Shown: positions 50,278 through 59,295, counted from the first letter of the stretch. The stretch is 64,000 bases of DNA from Gemmatimonas sp. (GCF_031426495.1 NZ_JANPLK010000042.1:1-64000); one strand, 5' to 3'. Translations and numbers: made by a program. Notes: a model not told the origin generated them from the letters alone.

Positions 50278-51419
50278 AGATCGGAATCACCTGCTATCCG
50301 ACGTACGGTGGATCGGGCGCCGTCGCGACCGAGCTCGGGATCGCGCTCGCCGCGCGTGGGCACGAGGTGCACTTCATCACCTACCAGCAGCCGTTCCGCC
50401 TGCCCAGTTTTCTGCCGCGAGTCTGGTTTCACGAGGTGGATGTTGGACGCTATCCGCTCTTCGAGTATCCACCGTACGACCTTGCCCTCGCAGTGCGCAT
50501 GCACGAAGTCGTGCGCGATCATCAGCTCGACATCCTGCATTGCCACTACGCCATTCCGCATGCCACCAGTGCCTGGATTGCGCGCGAGATGCTGCGCGAG
50601 GGCAATGCGGATGTGCGCGTGGTGACCACACTGCACGGTACCGACATCACCATCGTCGGTCAGGAACGCTCGTTCTATACCATTACCCGTTTCTCGATCG
50701 AGAAGTCCGATAGCGTGACCGCCGTTTCCGACTATCTGCGCGACGAGACGTATCGCGCCTTCGGGTGTGTGGGCTGTAACGTCGAAGTCATTCCGAATTT
50801 CATCAATCCTGAGCTGTACGATCGTAGCCGTCATCTGTTCCCGATTCCCGCCGACGTCACGACCGGGCGAAAAGTGGTGATGCACATTTCGAACTTCCGG
50901 CCGGTCAAGCGCGTGCGCGACGTCGTGCGGGTGTTTGCGGGCGTGAACAAGGAAGTGCCGGCGGTGCTGGTCATGATTGGTGATGGTCCGGAGCGCGTCG
51001 AGGCCGAAGCAGAGGCGCGCGAGCTCGGTATCGCCGAGCATGTGCTGTTCCTCGGCAAGATCGATGCAATCGCGCCACTACTCGCTGGCGCCGATCTCTT
51101 TCTGCTCACCAGCGACAAGGAGTCCTTCGGCCTCAGCGCCCTCGAGGCGTTGGCCTCCGGCGTACCGGTCATCGGCGCGCGGGCCGGCGGTCTTCCCGAA
51201 GTCGTCATCGACGGCGAAACGGGATTCCTGTGTGAGGTTGGCGACGTCGACGCCATGGCGGCGGCCGGCGTGCGTCTGCTTTCGGATCCGGCGAAGTGGC
51301 AGCAGATGAGCACCGCTGCCGCCGCGGACGCGCGCAAGCGCTTCTCCGAAGCGGCCGTGGTCGCGCAGTATGAGGCGCTCTATGAGCGTACCATCGCATC
51401 GGCGGTTGCCGGTCGGTGA
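50274..51419 (+). CDS. bshA: N-acetyl-alpha-D-glucosaminyl L-malate synthase BshA (bacillithiol synthesis)
   Basis: Start at ATG 50274, 381 residues, a GT4 glycosyltransferase of the BshA type. It opens MKIGITCYPTYGGSGAVATE, with the Gly loop, contains CHYAIPHATSA, LHGTDITIVGQ and VSDYLRDET, and the C-terminal donor site DKESFGLSALEALASGVPVI. BshA transfers GlcNAc from UDP-GlcNAc to L-malate, the first step to bacillithiol. That marks a second low-molecular-weight-thiol pathway in the same window as ergothioneine genes. bshB and bshC are not in the window. It sits in the miaA-bshA-uppP-birA-coaX run. Confidence 0.9.
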   Translation: MKIGITCYPTYGGSGAVATELGIALAARGHEVHFITYQQPFRLPSFLPRVWFHEVDVGRYPLFEYPPYDLALAVRMHEVVRDHQLDILHCHYAIPHATSAWIAREMLREGNADVRVVTTLHGTDITIVGQERSFYTITRFSIEKSDSVTAVSDYLRDETYRAFGCVGCNVEVIPNFINPELYDRSRHLFPIPADVTTGRKVVMHISNFRPVKRVRDVVRVFAGVNKEVPAVLVMIGDGPERVEAEAEARELGIAEHVLFLGKIDAIAPLLAGADLFLLTSDKESFGLSALEALASGVPVIGARAGGLPEVVIDGETGFLCEVGDVDAMAAAGVRLLSDPAKWQQMSTAAAADARKRFSEAAVVAQYEALYERTIASAVAGR

Positions 51420-51450
51420 GTTCAGGACTTTTCCGTGGGCGGATGACAGC

Positions 51451-52254
51451 GTGACGATTTTTCAGGCGGTAGTACTCGGCATTGTGCAGGGACTCGCTGA
51501 GCTGCTGCCGATTTCGAGTTCGGCACATCTGGCGCTCACCCCCTATTTCTTCGGATGGACCGATCCGGGTCTCGCCTTTGATGTCGCGCTGCATCTTGGT
51601 ACGCTCATCGCGTTGGTGTGGTACTTCCGGGCCGAGTGGATCGACATGACGAAGAGCGCGTGGAAGATCGCGTCCACGCGGCGTATCGAGACGGTGCATG
51701 ACCGCCGACTCGTGTACTTGGTCGTAGCGACGATTCCGGCCGGCGTTGGCGGATTGCTGCTCAACGATCTCGCCGAAACGACCTTCCGCTCCCCGATGAT
51801 CATCGGTACCGCGCTTGTCGTGATGGGTGTACTGCTCTGGGCGGTCGACAAGTGGAGCGCCCGCGCCCGCATGATCGAGGAAGTCACCATGCGCGACGCC
51901 ATCATTGTTGGCTGCGCACAAGTGCTCGCCCTCATCCCCGGTGTATCGCGCTCTGGCTCGACGATCACGGCGGGACGTTTGCTGAAGCTCGATCGCCCCA
52001 GCGCGGCGCGCTTCAGCTTTCTCATGAGCATGCCGATCACACTCGCCGCGGTCATTCTGAAGGTGCCCGAAGCGGTACGCTCCGAAGGCATCTCCGCGCC
52101 GCTCGTCGCTGGTGTCATCGCGGCCGCCATCAGCAGCTGGCTGGCGATCACCGTCCTCCTGCGCTACGTGAGCAAGCATAGCTTCGGTGTGTTTGCCGTG
52201 TATCGCGTCATCTTGGCCGCCGTCGTCTTCGCCACCATCGCGACGCGCCGCTGA
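51451..52254 (+). CDS. uppP: Undecaprenyl-diphosphatase UppP/BacA
   Basis: Start at GTG 51451 (MTIFQAVVLGIVQGLAELL), 267 residues with about eight membrane helices. The catalytic loops LPISSSAHL (N-terminal) and IPGVSRSGSTI (residues ~165-175) are both intact. It dephosphorylates undecaprenyl pyrophosphate to recycle the lipid carrier for cell-wall synthesis and can confer bacitracin resistance when overexpressed. It overlaps birA by one base (TGATG 52252-52256). Confidence 0.94.
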   Translation: MTIFQAVVLGIVQGLAELLPISSSAHLALTPYFFGWTDPGLAFDVALHLGTLIALVWYFRAEWIDMTKSAWKIASTRRIETVHDRRLVYLVVATIPAGVGGLLLNDLAETTFRSPMIIGTALVVMGVLLWAVDKWSARARMIEEVTMRDAIIVGCAQVLALIPGVSRSGSTITAGRLLKLDRPSAARFSFLMSMPITLAAVILKVPEAVRSEGISAPLVAGVIAAAISSWLAITVLLRYVSKHSFGVFAVYRVILAAVVFATIATRR

Positions 52255-52988
52255 TGACCGCGCCCTCGCCCACGCTCGCTGCTGAGTGCGGACTCGCCCG
52301 GCTCGCCTATCAGGCGTTGGTTGGATCCACCATGGACGAGGCGCATCGACTCGCGCAGGCCGGTGCCAAGTCGGGTACACTCGTGCTCGCCGAAGCCCAG
52401 GAGGGGGGGCGTGGTCGCGGCGGCCGGAGCTGGGTCTCTGAACCCGGCGCGGGACTGTGGATGACGCTCATCGAGCGCCCGCGTGATCCGCAGGCCCTCG
52501 ATGTGCTTGCGCTCCGTATCGGTCTGGCTTTGTCCGACGCACTCGAGCCGCTGTGCAACGGTCGCATCTCGCTCAAATGGCCCAACGACCTGTTCGTCGG
52601 AGCGGGGAAGCTCGCCGGAATCCTGATCGAAGCCCGTTGGCGCGAATCGCTCCCGGAGTGGGTCGCCATCGGTGTCGGCGTCAACCGTCGCGTACCGGAG
52701 GCTATCCCAGGTGCCGCGTCGGTGCGCGGCGACATCCCGCGCGACGACGTTCTCCGCGCCATGCTGCCCGCGATGCGAAACGCGGCAGCCCAGCCCGGCC
52801 GACTGACGCCCGAGGAATGTGCGCGATGGGCCGAACGTGATCTGGCCTTCGGTCGCGAGATTGTCGAGCCGCGCGCCGGACGCGCGATGGGGATTGATGC
52901 GACGGGCGCGCTGCTGATTGCCGAGCCACGCGGTGCCGTGCACGCCGCCCGCAGTGGCTCGCTCGTATTCGCCGGAGAGGCGCCGTGA
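52254..52988 (+). CDS. birA: Biotin--[acetyl-CoA-carboxylase] ligase
   Basis: A 244-residue enzyme from ATG 52254. It has GSTMDEAHRL, the biotinyl-AMP loop AQEGGRGRGGRSW and LKWPNDLFV-GAGKLAGILIE, and the GVGVN strand, all hallmarks of the BPL catalytic domain. The N-terminal DNA-binding domain of E. coli BirA is absent, so this is a class I, non-regulatory ligase that activates biotin and attaches it to carboxylase carriers in the cytosol. The 3' end is ten bases from coaX. Confidence 0.92.
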   Translation: MTAPSPTLAAECGLARLAYQALVGSTMDEAHRLAQAGAKSGTLVLAEAQEGGRGRGGRSWVSEPGAGLWMTLIERPRDPQALDVLALRIGLALSDALEPLCNGRISLKWPNDLFVGAGKLAGILIEARWRESLPEWVAIGVGVNRRVPEAIPGAASVRGDIPRDDVLRAMLPAMRNAAAQPGRLTPEECARWAERDLAFGREIVEPRAGRAMGIDATGALLIAEPRGAVHAARSGSLVFAGEAP

Positions 52989-52998
52989 GAGGCTCGCC

Positions 52999-53775
52999 GT
53001 GCTGATCGTGTTCGATGTCGGCAACACCGAAACCACCATCGGGTTGTTCGAGGGAACCGCACTGCGCGCCGACTGGCGAATCATGACCGCCGTGCCGCGA
53101 ACCTCCGACGAATTCGGCATCGTGCTGCGCAGTCTCCTCCGAGCGTCGGACGTGGAACTCAAGGCCGTCACGGCGGCGGCGATCGGCTCTGTCGTCCCGC
53201 CCATCACCGATCCGCTCGCGCGGGCCTGCGAGCGGTACTTCGGCGTCACCCCGATTCTCGTCGACGCGAAGGCGGCGCTGCCGATCACGGTGCAGGTTGA
53301 CGAGCCACTCAGTGTCGGCGCCGATCGGCTGATCAACACGCTCGCTGCGAGCCAGTTGTATCAGCGTGACACCATCTGCGTCGACCTCGGCACCGCTACC
53401 ACCTTCGATTGCATCACCGCGGACGGGGTCTTTCTTGGCGGAGTGATCATGCCCGGCGTGCGCACGTCGGCGGAAACGCTCACGCGACGTACGTCGAAGC
53501 TGCCCGCCACCGAACTGCTGCCGCCCAAGCGCGTGATCGGCACGCGCACGGAAGAATGCATTCGCGCCGGCGTGTTGTTCGGCGCCGCCGATGCCATCGA
53601 CGGTATGGTGCGCCGCATCAAAGCAGAGTGGCCGGGTCGCGAGGTCCCGCTGGTGGTCGCCACAGGCGGTCTGGCGGAGACTCTGCAGCCGTGGTGTTCG
53701 GAGTTCGATCTCATCGAGCCGACGCTTACCCTGCAGGGATTGCGCTTGGCATACGAGCTGCTGGTTGTGCAGTAG
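52999..53775 (+). CDS. coaX: Type III pantothenate kinase CoaX
   Basis: Start at GTG 52999 with GAGAGG upstream, giving 258 residues. ASKHA-fold motifs: the phosphate-1 loop FDVGNTETTIGLFEG, VGADRLINTLAA, VDLGTATTFDCI and GGVIMPGVRTSAETLTRRTSK. It phosphorylates pantothenate, the first step to coenzyme A; type III kinases are not feedback-inhibited by CoA and need a monovalent cation. The birA-coaX pair is common in bacteria. A hairpin overlaps and follows its stop codon. Confidence 0.94.
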   Translation: MLIVFDVGNTETTIGLFEGTALRADWRIMTAVPRTSDEFGIVLRSLLRASDVELKAVTAAAIGSVVPPITDPLARACERYFGVTPILVDAKAALPITVQVDEPLSVGADRLINTLAASQLYQRDTICVDLGTATTFDCITADGVFLGGVIMPGVRTSAETLTRRTSKLPATELLPPKRVIGTRTEECIRAGVLFGAADAIDGMVRRIKAEWPGREVPLVVATGGLAETLQPWCSEFDLIEPTLTLQGLRLAYELLVVQ

Positions 53776-53804
53776 GCAGCGGCTTCCCCGATGCGGGGGC
53801 TGCC
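53775..53804 (+). terminator. Weak composite hairpin after coaX
   Basis: GGCAGC (53775-53780) pairs with GCTGCC (53799-53804), and inside it CCCCG (53786-53790) pairs with CGGGG (53794-53798), separated by a bulge. No T run follows. It could end the miaA-bshA-uppP-birA-coaX transcript before the groESL promoter. Confidence 0.35.
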
Positions 53805-53932
53805 GTCAAGGCAGTCTGCTGCGGGATACATCTGCCACATTGAGCCGTCGAATGTCGAATCGGCAGTTCGAGTCGAACGCTAAACGCTTTTATTGCTTGC
53901 AGTTACAGAATTGTATCGACCGTGCGCCCCGC

Positions 53933-53961
53933 TTGACTGCCACCGTCGTTTCGTTTAGCTT
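53933..53961 (+). promoter_or_regulatory. Promoter of groES-groEL
   Basis: -35 TTGACT (53933-53938), 17-base spacer, -10 TAGCTT (53956-53961). The -35 is near consensus and the -10 moderate. The start would be near 53968, immediately before or within the CIRCE operator, the standard arrangement for HrcA control. Confidence 0.6.
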
Positions 53962-53968
53962 TTGGTCG

Positions 53969-53995
53969 TTAGCACTCGACTCGCTTGAGTGCTAA
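53969..53995 (+). promoter_or_regulatory. CIRCE operator (HrcA binding site)
   Basis: TTAGCACTC (53969-53977), nine bases, GAGTGCTAA (53987-53995): an exact match to the CIRCE consensus with the exact 9-base spacer. HrcA binds here and represses groESL until heat or misfolded protein titrates GroEL. hrcA itself is not in the window. Confidence 0.95.
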
Positions 53996-54049
53996 CATCG
54001 AGCATATTCATTGGTTCGATCCCTGACACATACGCAGGAGACAACAGTT

Positions 54050-54352
54050 ATGGCCACTCAGAGTGCCGCCAAGGTAGCGCCGCTCGCTGATCGCGTCGTC
54101 GTGAAGCCGAGCGAAGAAGCGGAACAGATGCGCGGTGGACTGTACATCCCGGATACCGCCAAGGAAAAGCCGCAGCAGGGTTCTGTCGTGGCTGTTGGCC
54201 CGGGCCGTTATGAGAAGGAGACCCGCGTGCCGATGGACGTGAAGGTCGGCGACAAGATCCTGTACGGGAAGTACAGCGGTACGGAAGTGACGATCGACGG
54301 TGAGCAGCTGCTCATCCTCCGCGAGTCGGATGTGCTCGCGGTGATCAGCTAA
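54050..54352 (+). CDS. groES: Co-chaperonin GroES
   Basis: Start at ATG 54050 with GGAG nine bases upstream, giving 100 residues. It has the GroES pattern PLADRVVVKPSEEAEQMRGG, the mobile loop GGLYIPDTAKEKPQQG, VVAVGPGRYEKE, DKILYGKYSGTEV and the C-terminal ESDVLAVI. It caps GroEL during protein folding in the cytosol. groEL starts 34 bases downstream. The pair is controlled by the CIRCE element upstream. Confidence 0.97.
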   Translation: MATQSAAKVAPLADRVVVKPSEEAEQMRGGLYIPDTAKEKPQQGSVVAVGPGRYEKETRVPMDVKVGDKILYGKYSGTEVTIDGEQLLILRESDVLAVIS

Positions 54353-54386
54353 TCGTCTTCGAACCACTCAACGGAAAATAGCAACC

Positions 54387-56033
54387 ATGGCTGCCAAGGA
54401 ACTGCATTTCAACGTGGACGCGCGCGCTGCTCTCAAGCGTGGCGTCGATCAGCTCGCCGAGGCCGTGAAGGTCACGCTCGGACCGAAGGGCCGTAATGTC
54501 GTCATCGACAAGAAGTTCGGCGCCCCGACGATCACCAAGGACGGTGTCACGGTCGCGAAGGAAATCGAGCTGGCCGATCCGATCGAGAACATGGGCGCGC
54601 AGATGGTGAAGGAAGTCGCGACCAAGACGTCGGATCTCGCTGGCGACGGCACCACGACCGCCACGGTGCTCGCCCAGGCGATCTTCCGTGAAGGCCTCAA
54701 GAATGTGACCGCCGGCTCCAACCCGATGGCGCTGAAGCGCGGCATCGAAAAGGCCGTTGCGAGCATCGTTGAAGAACTGAAGCGTATCTCCGTGCCCACC
54801 ACGGGCAAGAAGGAAATCGCGCAGGTCGGCACCATCTCGGCGAATAACGATCCCGAGATTGGTAACCTCATCGCGGAAGCGATGGAAAAGGTCGGCAAGG
54901 ACGGCGTGATCACCGTCGAAGAGGCCAAGGGCCTCGAGACGACGCTGGAGACGGTTGACGGTATGCAGTTTGACCGTGGCTATCTCTCGCCGTACTTCGT
55001 CACGGATCCGGAGAAGATGGAGGCGGTGCTCGACAACGCCATGATCCTGATTCATGACAAGAAGATCTCTGCCATGAAGGATCTTCTCCCGGTGCTCGAG
55101 AAGGTTGCCCAGCTCGGCAAGCCGCTCCTCATCATCGCCGAAGACATCGAAGGCGAAGCGCTCGCCACGCTCGTCGTCAACAAGCTGCGCGGCACGCTGC
55201 GCGTCGTCGCCGTCAAGGCGCCGGGCTTTGGCGATCGTCGTAAGGCGATGCTGCAGGACATCGCGACGCTGACCAAGGGTCAGGTCGTGTCCGACGAAGT
55301 CGGCTTCAAGCTCGAAAACGCGGTCCTTACGGACCTCGGCACGGCCAAGCGCATCGTGATCGACAAGGACAACACGACGATCATCGACGGCGGCGGCGAA
55401 ACGAAGGACATCGAAGGCCGCGTCAAGGAAATCCGCGGTGCCATTGAAAAGAGCACGTCGGATTACGATCGTGAGAAGCTCCAGGAGCGTCTCGCGAAGC
55501 TCGCCGGTGGTGTGGCCGTCATCAATGTCGGCGCCGCGACCGAAGCGGAAATGAAGGAGAAGAAGGCTCGCGTCGAAGACGCGCTGCACGCCACGCGTGC
55601 CGCCGTTGAAGAAGGCATCGTCCCCGGCGGCGGCGTCGCGCTCATCCGCGCGCAGCACGTGCTCAAGGACGTCAAAGTCGTCGAGCGCGACGAGCAGATC
55701 GGTGTCGACATCGTGCGTCGCGCGATCGAAGAGCCGCTCCGCATCATCGTCCAGAACGCAGGTGGTGAAGGCTCCATCGTCGTTGAGAAGATCCGCACGG
55801 CGAAGGAAACCAGCTTCGGCTACAACGCGCTGACCGATGTGTACGAAGACCTCGTGCAGGCCGGCGTGATCGACCCGACGAAGGTGACCCGCACGGCGTT
55901 GCAGAACGCCGCGTCGATCGCCGGTCTCCTCCTCACGACGGAAGCGCTTATCGTCGAGAAGAAGGACAACTCGGCTCCTGCCGGCGGCGGCCATGGTGGC
56001 GGCGGCGGCGGTGGCATGGGCGGCATGTACTAA
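54387..56033 (+). CDS. groEL: Chaperonin GroEL
   Basis: A 548-residue 60-kDa chaperonin. It starts MAAKELHFNVDARAALKRGV, and has the ATP-binding GDGTTTATVLAQ, the substrate-binding apical domain and the C-terminal GGVALIRAQ. It ends in a Gly/His/Met-rich tail (GGGHGGGGGGGMGGMY), typical of GroEL. Its two-base-pair-perfect neighbours (CIRCE, groES) and the following stem-loop define a two-gene heat-shock operon. No frameshift or missing motif. Confidence 0.98.
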   Translation: MAAKELHFNVDARAALKRGVDQLAEAVKVTLGPKGRNVVIDKKFGAPTITKDGVTVAKEIELADPIENMGAQMVKEVATKTSDLAGDGTTTATVLAQAIFREGLKNVTAGSNPMALKRGIEKAVASIVEELKRISVPTTGKKEIAQVGTISANNDPEIGNLIAEAMEKVGKDGVITVEEAKGLETTLETVDGMQFDRGYLSPYFVTDPEKMEAVLDNAMILIHDKKISAMKDLLPVLEKVAQLGKPLLIIAEDIEGEALATLVVNKLRGTLRVVAVKAPGFGDRRKAMLQDIATLTKGQVVSDEVGFKLENAVLTDLGTAKRIVIDKDNTTIIDGGGETKDIEGRVKEIRGAIEKSTSDYDREKLQERLAKLAGGVAVINVGAATEAEMKEKKARVEDALHATRAAVEEGIVPGGGVALIRAQHVLKDVKVVERDEQIGVDIVRRAIEEPLRIIVQNAGGEGSIVVEKIRTAKETSFGYNALTDVYEDLVQAGVIDPTKVTRTALQNAASIAGLLLTTEALIVEKKDNSAPAGGGHGGGGGGGMGGMY

Positions 56034-56056
56034 GCCGTTCCAACGGTCGAAGGAAA

Positions 56057-56088
56057 CAGAACGGGCGCCCAATCGGGCGCCCGTTCTG
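56057..56088 (+). terminator. Hairpin terminator after groEL
   Basis: A 14-bp perfect stem (left arm 56057-56070, right arm 56075-56088) with loop AATC begins 23 bases after the groEL stop. The stem is very G+C-rich. No T run follows, like the hairpin before rpsT. The convergent MBL gene ends 24 bases further on, so it may serve both. Confidence 0.75.
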
Positions 56089-56112
56089 CCGTTCGAACCC
56101 GTCGTGTGGCGG

Positions 56113-56955
56113 TTAGAAGCCGAGCGACAATTGCGACGCGCGCACCAACCACGCCGCTTCACCGGTCGACGTCATCGGCGGCAACGGGAGCTGCTGCGAC
56201 GCCGCCAACAACGCGTCGCGGGTCCATCCCGCGCGGCGCAGTGCTGCGCGCGTTCGCTCGATCGCCAGCGAGGGCAGGTTGTTGGTTTCGCTCAGATGCG
56301 TGAGCAGAACCCCACGCAGTCCGCGATGCGCACACGCGCTCACGAACGCGGCGGCGGCGCCGTTCGAGAGATGTCCGAGTCCTCCGCTGATCCGTTGTTT
56401 CAGCGACCAGGGATACGGACCGCGCGCGAGCATCTGCTCGTCGTGATTCGATTCGACCACCAAGAGGTCCAACCGCTCAAAGGCGACCGGCAGGGTATCC
56501 GGAACACGTCCGACATCCATCGCCACCCCCGCGCGCGCACCACTCCGGATGTCGGTCAAGACGAGTGCACAGCAATCCCGTGCGTCATGCGGCACCGACG
56601 ACGTCTCGATCAGGAAACCACTGATCAAGGTTGGCCCCTGCGCCGCGAACGCCCGTGCATCGCGCAATGGCACGTCCGTTCCGCTGCCGCTGCCTAGCGC
56701 GTCGATCGTGCCCCCCGATCCGTACACGGGCCACCCCCACCGCGCGCACGCTGCTACGGCGCCGCTCGCGTGATCGGTGTGCTCGTGCGTCAGCAAAAGC
56801 GCGCTGATCTCTTCCGGCCGACGTCCCACCGACTGCAGCCGTCGCACGAGTGAGCGTGGTCCGAATCCCGCATCGATCAGGACGGCGCCATCCGTGCCAT
56901 CGATCAGGATGGCATTGCCGCGACTGCCACTCCCGAGGACGGTTATGCGAAGCAT
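56113..56955 (-). CDS. MBL-fold metallohydrolase (YycJ-like)
   Basis: Start at ATG 56955, giving 280 residues. It opens MLRITVLGSGSRGNAILIDG, with the metal motif LLLTHEHTDHASG (HxHxDH), a DVGRVPDT strand near 150 and VLLTHLSETNN near 230. This matches the YycJ/WalJ-like subgroup of metallo-beta-lactamase-fold hydrolases, thought to act as exonucleases or phosphodiesterases linked to cell-wall/DNA-replication coordination. It is the last gene of a minus-strand run, 43 bases after the GlmU-like gene; the 3' end faces groEL. Confidence 0.85.
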   Translation of the reverse strand: MLRITVLGSGSRGNAILIDGTDGAVLIDAGFGPRSLVRRLQSVGRRPEEISALLLTHEHTDHASGAVAACARWGWPVYGSGGTIDALGSGSGTDVPLRDARAFAAQGPTLISGFLIETSSVPHDARDCCALVLTDIRSGARAGVAMDVGRVPDTLPVAFERLDLLVVESNHDEQMLARGPYPWSLKQRISGGLGHLSNGAAAAFVSACAHRGLRGVLLTHLSETNNLPSLAIERTRAALRRAGWTRDALLAASQQLPLPPMTSTGEAAWLVRASQLSLGF

Positions 56956-56998
56956 TCGTGCTCGGTCGCCGCACCGGTGGCCACGTGGATCACGCCGA

Positions 56999-58267
56999 TC
57001 AGCGGCGCGGCCAGCGGCTGTCGGCGGCGCACAGGGCATGCACGCTGGTCCACCATACGCGGCTGCCTTCGCTGAGCGAAACACCGCGCCGCGCCATCAT
57101 ACGCTCGGCCGTCTGCACGAACTTGGTCGCATCGAACGGCTCATACGGTGCGCGCGCGCCCCAGGAAAACGGCGCCACCGCTTTCGGCGGCATCGTGTCG
57201 AACACGTTTGCGCCCGCGCCAAGCACACAGCCCGTCGTCAGGCGAAGACCGATGCCCGTCTTCACATGATCGCCGAACATCGTCCCCAGAAATTGCAGGC
57301 CGCTGTCGCGCACGCCGTCGGGGGTCCACAGCGCGACCGTGCCGTAGGTGTTCATGAGATTGCTGGTGATCGTGCCGGCACCAAGGTTCACCCATCGGCC
57401 GAGCACGGAATGTCCGACGAACCCGTCATGCCCCTTGTTGGCGTGACCGATGAAGATCGACGTCGACAGTTCGCCGTGCACGCGGCAGGTGTCTCCGATC
57501 GAAGAGCCGGCGATGCGATCAGCCGTCACCACACTGTCCCGGCCTACATAGCACGGGCCGATCACGCGCGTGAAGGCCTGCACCTGCGCACCACGCCGCA
57601 GCAGCACCGGCCCTGCGCTCGTGTCGAACACCGACATCGGTTCGACCGTCGCCCCGGCTTCTACGAGTACCGGGTGGGCGCCAATGACGGTGACGGAAGC
57701 GCCACTGGACGCCTGCAGCGTGGTGGCCGACAGCCGCGACCCGAGCACGGGGATGTCGCGCTGCAGCAGCGGCTGCAGGGTGCCGATCACGTCCCAGACG
57801 TCGTTCAGCCACACGCCGTCGAGGTCGAGCGCTTCGGCTTCGTCACCGGTACCGTCGGGAAGCGCTCGGTCGTGCGCGAGTTCGTGCGACCCATCGGCCA
57901 GCGAGGCAAGGATCCGCTCGTCAAACGTGTCGCCGTCGAGTCGCCGCGCGGCAATGCGACCGCCGATCGTGACCACCAACGCCGTCGGTGAGACTGCGAT
58001 CGCCGGTCCATCAAGAAACGGAAGCGCGCGAGTATTCACCAACCACGTGCCGGCCGCCAGCGCCTGTCCGTTCACGAAGGCCGGCGCGTCGAACTCGGCG
58101 AATCCATGCAGATGCGGTGCCGCGACGAATCCACGGCTCTCGACACCAAGCACCATTTCCCACCGTTCGCGAATCAGCAGTGCGCCCGCGCGCATCTCGC
58201 CAAGCGGGCGGCTGGTAGCGAACGGCTCGAAGCGCCGCGCCACGGCATCGTCGTACAACGCGATCAC
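56999..58267 (-). CDS. GlmU-like sugar nucleotidyltransferase / acetyltransferase (alternative bacterial GlmU)
   Basis: A 422-residue protein. The N-terminal half is nucleotidyltransferase-like but lacks the classical GxGTRM loop, as in the alternative GlmU family. The C-terminal half (about 180-370) is a left-handed beta-helix of hexapeptide repeats (VTVIGAHPVLVEAGATVE, VGRDSVVTADRIAGSSIGD, GHANKGHDGFVGHSVLG, NLGAGTITSNLMNTYG). Family members make UDP-GlcNAc where normal GlmU is missing. It overlaps the mannose-1-phosphate guanylyltransferase gene by four bases, suggesting nucleotide-sugar supply for envelope polymers. Confidence 0.78.
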   Translation of the reverse strand: MIALYDDAVARRFEPFATSRPLGEMRAGALLIRERWEMVLGVESRGFVAAPHLHGFAEFDAPAFVNGQALAAGTWLVNTRALPFLDGPAIAVSPTALVVTIGGRIAARRLDGDTFDERILASLADGSHELAHDRALPDGTGDEAEALDLDGVWLNDVWDVIGTLQPLLQRDIPVLGSRLSATTLQASSGASVTVIGAHPVLVEAGATVEPMSVFDTSAGPVLLRRGAQVQAFTRVIGPCYVGRDSVVTADRIAGSSIGDTCRVHGELSTSIFIGHANKGHDGFVGHSVLGRWVNLGAGTITSNLMNTYGTVALWTPDGVRDSGLQFLGTMFGDHVKTGIGLRLTTGCVLGAGANVFDTMPPKAVAPFSWGARAPYEPFDATKFVQTAERMMARRGVSLSEGSRVWWTSVHALCAADSRWPRR

Positions 58268-59295
58268 GACCCGCGAACCTCGGGCGGCAGCGCATCGAGC
58301 AGCGTCTTGAGATCGGCCGCCTTTTCACGCGTGGTGACCATCACCAGGCCCTCGCGCGCGACTACCACGAGGTCGTCCACGCCGTAAAGCACCACCTGCG
58401 TCCCGTCGGCATGCACCACGTTTCCCGTGGCCTGCAGCGCGAACGTGGGGCCCAGCATGGCATTGTCCTGCGCATCCCGCGTGCGCACGCGATGCAAGGC
58501 GGCCCAGGTGCCCACGTCATCCCATCCGAACTGCCCGGGCAGCACCAGTACGCGAGCACTACGCTCGAGAACGCCGACGTCGATCGCCACCGACTTGACC
58601 TGCGCGAAGAACGCCGCCACATCGTCGCCAGCGGCGGTCAGCGCCGGCTGCACCTCCGGCGTGTGAACGCGAATCTCGTCGAGCAGATCGCCCACACACC
58701 AGGCGAAAATGCCCGAGTTCCAAAGGAAGCCGTCGGCCACCATCTGCGCGGCGCGCTCGCGGTCCGGCTTTTCGACGAACCGCTCTACGCGTTGCACGCC
58801 CGTACGAACCGGCGCGCCCGGCTGGATGTAGCCGAAGCCCGGGTCTGGGCGCGACGGCACGATCCCGACGGTCACCAAGGCCCGCTCCTCAAGGGCGATG
58901 CGGGCCGCTTCCGCCAGCGTCGCGCGGTAGGCCTCGACATCCCCAATCGCCCAATCGGCGTGAACGCAAATCATCACCGCATCGCCACCGGCGCGCTGCG
59001 CGATGACCTGCGCCGCCCAGGCCAGCGCGGCACACGTGCCGGCCGGCCGCGGCTCGGCGATCACGTTCTCGGGCGGCAAATCGGGCTCGAGCGCGAGGAC
59101 CGCATCGCGCAGCGACGCGTTGGTGAGCACGAGCGTTTGTGACAGCGGCGCCAGTGGTCGCATCCGGTCGAGCGTGTCACGAAGCATCGGCGCTTCGCTG
59201 ATCAGCGGCAGCAACTGCTTCGGACGCTCGGGCGTGGACAGCGGCCAGAAGCGGGAGCCGACGCCTCCGGCGAGCACGACGTTCCAACGGTTCAT
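58264..59295 (-). CDS. manC: Mannose-1-phosphate guanylyltransferase
   Basis: Start at ATG 59295 (MNRWNVVLAGGVGSRFWPLS), 343 residues. Nucleotide loop AGGVGSRFWPLSTPERPKQ with the catalytic Lys, HADWAIGD, FGYIQPG, FVEKPDRERA and FLWNSGIFAW are all present. It converts mannose-1-phosphate and GTP to GDP-mannose. It has only the nucleotidyltransferase part and lacks the C-terminal isomerase domain of bifunctional ManC/AlgA. Its start overlaps the response regulator stop (59292-59295) and its stop overlaps the GlmU-like start, so all three are translationally coupled. Confidence 0.9.
   Translation of the reverse strand: MNRWNVVLAGGVGSRFWPLSTPERPKQLLPLISEAPMLRDTLDRMRPLAPLSQTLVLTNASLRDAVLALEPDLPPENVIAEPRPAGTCAALAWAAQVIAQRAGGDAVMICVHADWAIGDVEAYRATLAEAARIALEERALVTVGIVPSRPDPGFGYIQPGAPVRTGVQRVERFVEKPDRERAAQMVADGFLWNSGIFAWCVGDLLDEIRVHTPEVQPALTAAGDDVAAFFAQVKSVAIDVGVLERSARVLVLPGQFGWDDVGTWAALHRVRTRDAQDNAMLGPTFALQATGNVVHADGTQVVLYGVDDLVVVAREGLVMVTTREKAADLKTLLDALPPEVRGS

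Noticed and set aside
54345..56162. 605-residue frame antisense to groEL
   Set aside because: Mirrors the codon bias of groEL; composition is Arg/His/Asp-heavy and without domains.
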